This document shows, one piece after another, positions 27,501 through 39,500 of a DNA stretch of 64,000 nt (its first letter is position 1; every line of letters begins with the position of its first letter). The DNA lies in assembly GCA_028015205.1 (NCBI GenBank), contig CM051512.1, positions 17,949,139-18,013,138 on the forward strand, written 5' to 3'. Made by a program: the position numbers and the translations under genes. The DNA is from Mytilisepta virgata (taxonomy: Eukaryota; Mollusca; Bivalvia; Mytilida; Mytilidae). The notes under the pieces were generated by a model that saw nothing but the letters and a program-made list of their open reading frames with translations, was not told the DNA's origin and did not search any database.

Positions 27501-30500
27501 TCAGACGAATTGAAATTACAGGGGATAAACCAATATGAGTACCACCCTCTGTGACTAATTGAAATTGACCTTAGATTACCTGGGGCTTGTGTACATGTCA
27601 CAATAATTACAATCAAAACAATTTCCATTTTTATTGAATGTGATTTATTGTCATTGATTAACAAAGTTCATACTATATAAGCACTAATTAAACAATCAAC
27701 AATAATAATACTAATCTGTATACTATTTTCTTATAAATGTTTACATAACTGAGTTCAACCTACTATGTATTCCTTTGATCCTATTTTAAATATTGGCTGG
27801 GGTAAACTGATCAAAGAAGTAGAAGCTTGGGTATGTTAACCTTTATTGGTTTTCTAATTAATTATAATTACAAGAGAATTAGCTTGGGTAAATAAAATAC
27901 GTAATAATTACTTGTACTTACCTTTCAAAGAATTAAAATTAAATTAATAATTGATATTCAAGACATAACTTGGTCGTTATTTTCGGAAAATCGTCACTTT
28001 TCCGAACTTGTTTAAAGTTTTATACGTTCAGTTAGTTCTTCCGTTTACAACTCCCAACGACAATAAAATCCTAAATTTTGTCAAATATGGGAAGTCTCTG
28101 TATTATATTTATGTATTAATGGGTTTAATGAAGAGATTTAAAGACTCGATTAACATAAAACACCACTTCACCAAGAAAATACGCTTTCAGTAATGACGAT
28201 CTCAACACAATCTTGGCTCCCGATCTTGCCGCGTATTATCCATACGAACTAAGTTTTTTCCAGGATTTTAAGACACAAATCCACTGTGCGTATAATACAT
28301 AAATGCGTATAATACACAGCCTTTTATGGTACATAGCAGGATCATATTCATTATATCAACATGTTCTCGTCCTGATACGCACCTGGTTGCCACTGGACGT
28401 TAAACAATAATTCATCCATCCATCCATTCTAAAATTTGGTAAAAAAATTGGGATTTTTTTCCATTTTTTGCAATATTTTAGGTTAAAAAAATTTGTGCCG
28501 CACGTAAATTTGATCTTCGCCCAAGAAAAACTAGTCCTCAAGAAAAAAAAATGAAATTAAAATTTTGCTTGCTCGCACCATTTTTCCCACCCAATAATCC
28601 AAAGAACTAAAAAAAAATTTGGTGTGGCCTCATGGACTTTAAATGAGGTCAGTTTATTATATATGGACCTGGTTGAGTGATATTGACTAAGGATGAAGTC
28701 TGAGGTCGACATCACCCTACCGAGTCCAGATATAAGTTAAAGCCATTACAAAGATTAAACCACTTTGATTATTATATTAAGAGTGAGAAAACTTAATTTT
28801 TGTTATACTGCTTTATGGACATTCAAAATTAAAAAAAAATTAACTATAAAATTAATATTTATGTTTTACAGTGAAAAAAGTAAGAGAAGAACCAAGACAA
28901 TACCAAATACATGTGACCCAATTTGGAACCAAACGTTTATGTACTACCCAATTAAAGAGTCAGATTTCCGAGACCACATCCTGGAGGTGACGGTCTGGGA
29001 CTTTAACAAACATGGTGCTAGTCAATTCATGGGTGAGGTAAGGTGATAGAAATATGTGTCTCATTTTGTAACTTTCTGTTACAGGTGAATAGAAAGAGAA
29101 CACTTATAAAATAGATAACAGGTTAATTCTCTATAACATCTAATTTTTAATGACCACTAAAGTTTGTTGAAAAGTTAGAATATTTCATGTTCATTTTGTA
29201 AATTGTTGAATTGACAAAGATTGAGTTTAAATAAAGAATATTATAATATTGGAAGGATCGATATGAAGTAAATTGTCTTGAAGCCAACATCTCTAAACTG
29301 AATAGACCGAAAATCGATTTGATTTTATAGATATTTTCATCATACCAAGTTTCAGTTAAATCAGTTTCGATTGAGACAGGTATCTGCTGAATTAAACTGT
29401 TTATACTATATTTTATTTTTTTTGGCAGGTGCTGATTGATTTGAATACAGCTAATATGATAGATGACCCATACTGGTATCACCTGAGTCAGCATGATAAC
29501 TCCAGTATACCATTACCCCAGTCTTCACCTAGAACTGTGAGTAAATTATGTCATCTTGGAATTTGCTCTTCATCATTTTGGATTATTGTTTTGGTTTTCC
29601 AAGTTTTAGGCCTTGAGCACAACTGATGATTCATAAATCGACGAAATGTGCTCATCTTGTGCATCAGAATTAGTATCAAAGAATTTTATACTTTATCAGC
29701 CTTCTCCTAGAACCGTGGGTAAATTATATCCATTTTATCAGCTTTCTCCTATAACTGTGAGTAAATTATATCCTCTTTATCAGCCTTCTCCTAGAACTGC
29801 GAGTAAATTATATCCATTTTGTCAGCCTTCTCCTAGAACTGTGAGTAAATTATATCCTCTTTATCAACCTTCTTCTAGAACCGTGAGTAAATTATATCAT
29901 CTTCATCAGCCTTCTCCAAGAACTGTGAGTAAATTATATCCACTTTATCAGCCCTCTAGAACTGTAAGTAAATTATATCCACTTTGTCAGCCTTCTTCTA
30001 GTATGAGAATGAATTTACAATGAGTAAATTACATCCACTTCCAAAGTCTTCTGCAAGAACCATCAGTAAATACTGTGATTTCCAGCTGATAAAAAGCTTG
30101 ATATTTCAAACTTAAAATAAAAGCTTTCTTTCGGGCAATGAAGTTGATTCCGGTGTAAATGCCAGTGCTTAGCAACATAGAAAACATAATCCATTTACAT
30201 TGTCAGACTAAATCTTTTTAGTTTGACAATGTAATAAACTAATCTTGTAATTCTGATACTCAATATCTGCAACTTGTGACATAGCAAAAATATTGATTTG
30301 TTCACTCATTACCCACATCGAATTAATGTTTTTTGGTCACTCTTAATGTTTGGTATTAGAATTCCAGAAGTTGTTATATCATCCTTGAACAGTTCATTTG
30401 GTTCAGAAGTAAATACATGTATCTGTTAATAATTTTTTCCTTCTGAGACACCAGAAGACATCCGTTAAGTTGTCAAACAATCAAAGTGCCAATATTTGCC

Positions 30501-33500
30501 AACTTGAAATTATAGTGTGTATATTATCATTGTCGGTTTAAATCAACTAAAGTTTAACCTTGATTGTATTTCCAAACACTTCAGGTGGAAGAAATATTAT
30601 TTTTGTTTGTTTATCCTTTCAGAAGTCCAGTCAGGATCCCTATGATATGCGGCATCGTCATTTGTCTCCGCCGACAAGTTCTAGAGGATTGAGTGATAGC
30701 GATATTTCAGAATTTGATATTGACGATAGTGGCGTTCACATGTTATCAGGTATACATAAAGCCCTTTATTTGTATTTTCTACCTATTTCCTTTGACCTTA
30801 CTGCCGAAGTTCGGTAGCAAGTGTGTAAACATGTTTTGATACTAGAAATATCAGCATTTGTCCATGGTAACGTGTCATATTATTTGTGACTTTTGGGAAG
30901 ACATAAAATTGGAAGTGTTAATTAAAATCCTGCATCACATGTTGCTATGGTAATGATAACTCAGTTTTGATCTTGTAGTGATTTCCGTTATTCTTATTGT
31001 GTATTAAGGATGATCGCTGGTCTAATAGGAAATAAATAGGATTTGAAATAGGTGTTTTAATTTGAGAGAACATATGAATAGTAAACAAATAAGCAAGAAA
31101 AAAATATAGGTTCATGTGCTCATTTTAGAGCTATAAAGCCTTGAAAATTTGCAGGAAATGGGTTTTCTCTGGATTTTTCATTGTCTTTGCATTGGCAACT
31201 TCAGTCTCTCAAAATGTATGAAAAAATAAAAAGGATTTCAAAAAATGTTGTCAAATACCATTTTAAGGTATATATGATTGAATTATAAAAGTGGGGGTTC
31301 ATTGGCAAAATATTTCATGTTTAAGAAATGGATAAAACCTGAGGATTCCGAAAATCTGACAAAAAGACCAAAACATGACCAGCGAGCATCCTTAAATAGT
31401 TAAAATATATTCAGTCAAGAAAATAAAACATTTTACAGTGTGTTTATAAGTGAATCTATAACAATAAACTTAAATGTTTTATTGAAAACTTGTTCTTTTG
31501 AAAACAAAGATGGCTTGAATATGAAGTATAGAAAACTTTGAAGAAAATGACTTTTGTAGGAAAGAAGGTTGAATATAAGCATAATTTCAAAAATTAGGAA
31601 ATATGAATTTTTATGAATGAAAATTTGCAATACTGTTTCCCTTTTAGATTAGAATTGGAATAAAATATTTTTTATTTGCAGACCTTTAATGTTTTATTTT
31701 AGAATTATATTTAGAACATTTAAACCTTATTTGGGAGAATGAGAATTTGATGTATGTATTTATCATGCAAGTGACCTCATTACTAGCTAAATACCGGTAA
31801 AGAGTTTAAAACATTTTTGTTCAATATTCTGTTATTATTATGACATCATGACCTGGTGCCCTTGCCTTCACTTGCAATGAAATTTGTATGTTGTTCTGGC
31901 AAGAGTGGACATATAATTTACTATTTCTGTGAAGTCGGTAGTTTAAAAGGAAAGTACAATTCAAAATTCAAAACAAATTTACCATAGAACAGATTTTTTT
32001 TAAAGTCATATCGTAAACCTGAGTTAAAATTTATACTTCGACATAGGAAAGTAACATAGATGATGAGATTTAATTGCCTTTTAGGAAAAGAGAGAATATA
32101 TCTGAAGCCTAAAATAACATAAATTGATCATAGTTGATAAAGGTAATATGGAAGTATTAAAATTTTTATTGTTAGGTGCTAATATATTGTTACGTTGTGA
32201 AGAGGAAAGTTCTATAGGGACAACTAGCCCAACACCATGTAGTGAAGATTTTTCTGATGCGAGTGAACTTCGAGGGCTAGGAAGGGATCAAATTTCCCCT
32301 TATGAAAAACTATCCCCAGGTAGATCAAGCAACCATTTATATTTGTCATTAGTTAGTGCTTGGCTTATTGGATTGTGTCGCCATGGTGATGTGGCTTTTT
32401 TGGTTCCAGTCACTGCATTCAGAACATTATTTTTTTTACCTCATTTGCTGACACAGATTTATCTCCCCCTTTCCCACGCTTCATATTGTGATGTCAATAT
32501 TTTTTACTGTATATTATCATATGTAAAATTCATAAGTATATTACATTTATTTGTATTTCTTAAATTTTACAATAATATTTAAAAAGAAGCATATTAAATT
32601 TCTCATTTTCATTTTTTTTTTTAAGTCAAAATTTTTTGTATATCAAATGTTTATGTTTTACACAAATGATTGAATTAATTTTGCAAATGAAAATTGGTAT
32701 TCTAGTTATATATAAAATTTAGTATGACAGGAGTGTTACCATAGTTACATGCACTAGTATAAATGAATAAAAAATATTATTAGAATTGGTAAAGTTAATT
32801 TTCTTTAAATGAATTATTTTGGTTCTTAATATTCACATACACAACTACCACAATATATATATATATAATTTTATTTCAATCGTAAATAATAGTTTTTGAC
32901 CTGATTTCAATTTACTGTAGTATTGATCAATTGATTGATATAAATTTATTGTTTACCTAACATCCAGTTGCAGATAAAGCATCCATTTTCAGGACAAGAA
33001 CTATTTAACAGTACATGAAAAGTGATCAGAAAACGCAATACCGAAAACACTTTACTGACATTTATGACAACTGGAAAACACTTTATGACATTTTTTGAAA
33101 CATGTTTATTTCAAAGGAGGTCAGCAAGGTTTAAAGCAAAGAATATTTGTCTATAATATATAATGATTTTTTCTGTTCATAAAATAAAATTATAGGTTTC
33201 TTTGCTGTAGCAAGCTGCCCCTTTAAAATTGGCCAATTTGGATTGAACTCTTGATTGGAAATTTGATTTTTAAATTCCAATTACAGTCACATATTATTTT
33301 TGTTCAAATGAGTACATGAATTGAATTATCAATATGATTTTACCAAAAAATATATCTGTTGACCTACCTACCCTACCGCAAACAATGAAATTTTTAAGCC
33401 TCTGTACAGTTGTGGAAACTGCTAGAATATGAAGAAATTGTTAAAAAAAAACCAAAAAATTCTGAACCTGCATATCTCTTTTATACATAACTATTGATAA

Positions 33501-36500
33501 TGTTAGATATTCATATTATTCTGCTTTCAAAAAAAGTTATTTTATGTAAAAAAGTTAAAAGTGTGACAGGTGTGAGTGATCCTTACCAGTGACTTAGCCC
33601 TAGTTAAATGTCCTAGACTTTTAGTAAAAGATTGTTACAAAACTTTACGACAAACAGGATGACTTTGACTTTCCAATCGTCAGCTTCCCATTTTTGAGCG
33701 GCAATATTCCAGAAGCGCCGGCGTATGGAGTATATATTTCACAACTTATACATTATTCCAGAGCTTGTGACATATAAATTGACTTCCTGGACAGAGCCCA
33801 GCTCCTGACAGAAAAGTTAGTCAGACAGGGGTACGTTGCTCCTAAGCTGAAGTCATCCTTATTAAAATTTTATGGGCGTCATCATGACTTGGTTGACAGG
33901 TATGAAAAAAATGAAAATGGACCTGTTCCATTGATATTATCCCTTCCTCGTACCGGATTTGACATAGGCAGCATGGCGGGTGTCCCGCAGGAAGCAGAGA
34001 CTGCTTATTCTTCCGGAGCACCTGAGTCTACCCCCAGTTTTTTGGTGGGGTCCATGTTGTTCATATGTTTTTAGTTTTTAATTGTAGTGCATGTATTGTT
34101 TTGGTCTTGTCTTCGTTGTTCTCCGGAGTTTGTCAGTTGTTACGATTTTTCTCTCCTTCGAATATCCCTTTGGTATTTCTTGACTTTACTTACTTAACCA
34201 ATAAGTATGGCTACCTGTGAATGATATAGGACAGGAATATTTGAACAAAAATAGTTGAATGAAAAGGACAGTTATCTCCCTTGACCAGATTAACTCATGA
34301 ATACATAATGAATAAGTAAGGCAATTTTAAGATAAAAATAAAGGTGAGTTCACTAATTAAATGATCCTTAGTATGTCATGTGATGATTGGAGTAAGTTAA
34401 TTTATTTTGATTAATGTTTTGTTTTTGTTAATTTTAGGACAAAGTGATGGTAGGACAAGGACATCGAGGATGGGAGGAGAAACATTAAATATTCCAGGTG
34501 ATAAAGTATCACACAGGTCAAGGTCACCAGTTCCAATTGAAACAGATCGCTCACGTCGTAGGTCAAGGTCACCTTCAGCTTTTCACCATGTGCCTGAAAA
34601 TGTGTCACGCTCATTGTCACCTGCTAGGTAAATGTGGTTTTATTACAGTGCAAGTTCTCTAAACTGGCCTTTCATAAAACCAGCCAACTTCAGCATACTG
34701 GCCACAAAAATTTATATCCTTAAGATACATTTACCTTTTAAGTTGAAGATCAGTATAAACTGGAGATTTGGTTTATGCAGCCCCTTTATTTCCTATATTT
34801 CCTATAAAATCCCTATCTTTTTGAAAATGCCCTATAATCCCTATATTTTGGCACTAAATGGCCCTTTTTCCTATATTAGCCCTATAAATTAGAATTGATT
34901 GGTCGAAATTTAAAATATATTTTTTGGCATTTCCCTCCTTTGAAAACCTTCAATAGAATTGTAAATACATGTACCTGTAGATATGATAAAATCCAGTGCT
35001 TGAATATTTCTAAGACTCAGCGTCTTCTTTTTATCATTTCATGTTCACATCAATCAAGTCTTGGTAATTGACTGCAGCAACAGGATGCGAAGGCAGTTTT
35101 TAAAAGGGGTGAAGTAGAGAGATATGTCCCTATAATTTCCCTATAAATTGTTAAATTTGCCCTATTATACCCTATTTTTCATGAAATTCAGCCCTATAAA
35201 AAGCCCTATTTTTTGGACCAAAAACCACTTGAAGGCCTGTTTATGGTCCCACTGTACATGTCTGGGTTAATATTAATTATGAAAACTGGTTTTATACTGT
35301 TTAATGTTTTTATAAAACTACTGTAGCAGATTCTCCAGATTCATATATCAATGTTGCCTTGTTCTTGAAAACTGACAAAGTGAAATTAATTAATGCAATT
35401 CCAGAAAATATTTTACAATTTGTACTTATTAATTGTAGTTAATTTTTGCATTTTCCAATGCTGAAATACCTCAAATTTTCTATGAGAGGAGCTTTTCCAT
35501 TCTATAATGAGAAACCAGAGTGAGTTTTATTTTCCTAACCAATGTAGGTAAGGGAGATAATAAATTTGTCTCCCTTTTAGCCTCAGGACAAAAGGGAGAG
35601 CATTTAATTATCTCCCTTACCTACATTGGTTAGGAAAAGATAACTCACTCTGGTTCCTCATTGTGTGTGTGTGATTCATTCCTTTCTGCACAATACATAT
35701 ATATAACATAAATGCAAATGCAATGTTATTTAATGAGTGAAAGTTTTGTTTCTCAAAGTTTGTACCATTTTGAATTTTACCATTTTAAATTTCTTGTTAC
35801 AGCTTTATTTTGCTTAATTTCACTGATTTAAGAAGTCAATGAAAAATCAGTAAAATGTATTTGGACAGTAAAATATATTTGGAGACAATAAAAACACTTG
35901 AAAATGATACAAACAACCAAAATTTGAAATGTAGGATTTTTTGTTCAAATCTAATTTCATGTTTACATCTGTAAAAATAAACTGCTATACATTACCTATG
36001 TGAACTATGACATTGCATAATTTTGTTTGTAATGTCCTTCATAAAGTCCAGATAAAAATTTGATATGAAAATAAAAATCAGCTTACCACGCATTAATTAT
36101 TGTATTATTAGGACATCAAGTTCACCGGTACGACTGCTGGGAATGTCGCCTTCCAGCACACCATCACCAAAGAAACGTCAGTTACCATCTATACCCATAG
36201 AGGCACAAATGAAAAGTAGAGATAAAGGTAGGTATCTATAACCTGATCATTGGCATGGTATTGCTTACCGCATGGGAATGGCAGTTTTCTCTATCGTTAC
36301 CTTTCCCAATCTTGTTTATGCTTTCCTTTTATGAAGTGGGGCCTTACTGCATGGGAATGGCAGTTTTCTCTATCGTTACCTTTCCCAATCTTGTTTATGC
36401 TTTCCTTTTATGAAGTGGGGCCTTACTGCATGGGAATGGCAGTTTTCTCTATCGTTACCTTTCCCAATCTTGTTTATGCTTTCCTTTTATGAAGTGGGGC

Positions 36501-39500
36501 CTTACTGCATGGGAATGGCAGTTTTCTCTATCGTTACCTTTCCCAATCTTGTTTATGCTTTCCTTTTATGAAGTGGGGCCTTTTTCTGTGATGTCTGTTA
36601 TGACATGTTTTCTTGTTATTGTATTTTGGAGTGCATTTTAGAAACTGTGTGACGTTCACTGAATTTCTAGACAACTTATAGAGTTGGGAAGAATTAAGAG
36701 TATGTGTAATGTGCACACATCCTGTGTTGAAAGCTGTAATCAGATTCTGTACCCTTACCAAAGGATTATGTATCATAAATATTCATACAAGTATTATTAG
36801 ACATAAGTGTGATCTGATTTCCTTTCTTCAATGGCTTTTTTCTATTGGTGGCTTGGAACCAGTCTAGATCCTAGTCTTACGGATGTTTGTGAAAATGGAC
36901 CAGATTCTTGTATCATCATCATTTAATCAATATCTCCCATTTCTATTTATCTCAAATGTCCAGTGATTGGAAGTAATAAATTTCATTTAAAATCTTGAGT
37001 TTAAAGGAGCAATTTGATTGGTCAAGCAAAGTTATTACATAATGTACATCACACTTTGGGTACTGTGAACTCACTAGTGTATTATATCACAATCCACAAT
37101 TTACATATTATTGAGTTAATTTTTTTTTAATATTTGAACACAATATATACTTGTATGCTATTTTACACTAAAAAAAGTATTTTACACTTAAAATAATCAC
37201 TTCACAGTTTATAAAGAATAAACTGAAGCATAAACTGTTACAAAGAAGCTTTCTATAACCTGTTCACAAATTATTTTAATGAATGCACATGTTATGTTAA
37301 CTGCAGTAGTGTCTTATTAATAGTGCTCAAGGAAATATGAAAGTAGAAATTTAAATAATTTAGAGTACATTTAAGGTATCTAGATCTGACTGACCACCTG
37401 ATAATTTAAAATTTCCATGGCAACAACCTTAATTAATTATCAGCAAACTTCATTATGTTCATAAACATTACTATCAAAATTTTTCTTATGGAGGCTGAAT
37501 ACAAACAATGAAGTGTGTTTCAACTGGAGAAAGATATAGACAATAACAGTGCATTGACTTGACATAAAATCAATATGCAGATGAGGCTTAGAATCTGGAG
37601 ACCCTCGCATTTGCACCCGATTCACACTAAATTCATATATCAAATGTTATTCAAGTCAGTGTACTGTTATTATCTTGAGACTGCAATCTTTGGTGACATA
37701 AGTGGAAATTACTACCAATTTCAAAATTACATAAAACATTTATTACCCTTAAGAAGCCCCTATTGATTTGGCGGAAGAACTCGCTTTTCAAAAATCGATT
37801 TTCTCTGTACTGTGGTAGCTGTTGAATATTTAAAATTGTGTTTTGTATCACTGATGCATGGAGATGGGTTTGTTTAAAGTAAGGGTGGTGGTGGTGGTGG
37901 TGGTGGAAAGTTTCCTCAAATTTTGGATTCTGAGTTTAAAAAATACATGTACAATTTGCATTAATTAAATTGCTAATTCAGTTTCAATTTCATTAAATTT
38001 GAGATTAATTTAGGTGTTTTATTATATTGTAATTGAATAAAACTAGGAAAAGCCAGAATCAAAGTTTGATTATTGAAACGTTTTCTGTTGCACATATTGC
38101 ATCTACAAATCATTAGGGCTATTCCAGCAAAACATACATGGGACGGAGGGAAGGCACTTGAAAATTGGAGTAATCCTCCATAGAAGTGATTGTATTTCAC
38201 TTATACCCACCCATAGAAGCAAAAGCACAAGCTTTATAGGCACCAACAGAATCAAATTAAATAGTTAAAAACGCAAATCTGGATTATTAATTATGCTGAT
38301 TTTTAAAAATATCGGTATATAGCAAAAGAATGTTTTTTAAAATCATGTTAATATCAACTTAGTTTTCATTTAAGCAAAATAGTCATGTAACTTTGTGTTT
38401 ACAAATGTATATATTCACATTCTTGTGTTTTCATGTATCACATTATATGAAAAAGAAAACAGATACCCCCACTTGCATATAATTTCTGAACAGGCAAAAA
38501 ACTGGTATAGTAAAATTTACAATAACTAAATTCTAACTTAGTGTGTACATAATGATAAAAACCATTGTGTATACGTTTTAAATTATCATGATCAATAAGT
38601 TAAGGCAAACTAAAAGGTAAAAACGTTTAAAAAACTTTCATTTTTCATATAAGCACCCACAGAAGTATATTTTGAGGTCCAGCAATGGACCATAGATGCA
38701 CTTTCCACTCACTAACAACAAAGTAGATAATTTTTATATTTTGCCTTCCCCCTGTCCCATGTATGTTTTGCTGGAACAGCCTTTACACTGATTTCTGAAT
38801 TCCCAACATGTTATGAATGGTGTGTATTCTACTGACTGGAAACCTCAGTTTATATAATGTCTTTCATAAGTTAAGTATTTTTTTAGTTAAATGCAGTTAG
38901 TGCTGGTTTTAATCATTTAAACTTATCTGATTTTAGCCAGTCAATTTTTTGTATTGAGAAAGGGAGATAAGTCTTCTTGTTCAACATTCTTGGATTGCAC
39001 CAAATATTTTAATGTAAAATTATTAAATTAATGGTTTATAAATTTTCGAATTGGCTCTAAAATATAATCTTTGCAAAATCTTTATGAAATTATTTTGCTG
39101 ACTTATTGCATATACACTCTGAAAATTGGCATTAAATGAATTGAGGTTTCCAGATAGTACAGCAAAATTTCATATCTAAAATATGATATTGAGACAGAAT
39201 CAGTTCATGAAATTGCATCAGCACAAACAAACAGCTGGGAAATACAATATTTTAATGATGTAATTGTAATTAAACAGTGTACTAATTCTAATTTTCTACA
39301 TACTCTTAATTCTCTTATAGATTTTTGGCTTAATTTTCCAGTTACACATGACTTGGAGGAGAAAGCACGGAAAATTAGAATGAGGATGAAGACTGTAACT
39401 GGTTCTGACTCAGATTCTCATAGGGGACGTATTTCTGATCAGGAAGGATATCGTCCTGGTAGGGAGTCTAGCAGTAGGGATAGGACAAGAGGTTCATCTT

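Noticed and set aside
29646..30023. 125-codon open frame QPSPRTVSKLYPLY repeats as a coding exon
   Set aside because: The frame is open only because the 42-bp unit is a multiple of three. It is not in frame with exon 12 and no good acceptor opens it.
32124..32582. 152-codon continuous frame around exon 14 as one long exon
   Set aside because: The part after 32319 is hydrophobic and AT-rich (LFFLPHLLTQIYLPLSHASY), unlike the linker, and phase to exon 15 fits only if splicing occurs at 32319. Intron retention would end the protein at 32580, so it is possible only as a truncated isoform.
36271..36586. CRISPR-like array (79-bp), also the 53-bp and 42-bp arrays
   Set aside because: Units are contiguous without unique spacers, in introns of an animal gene.
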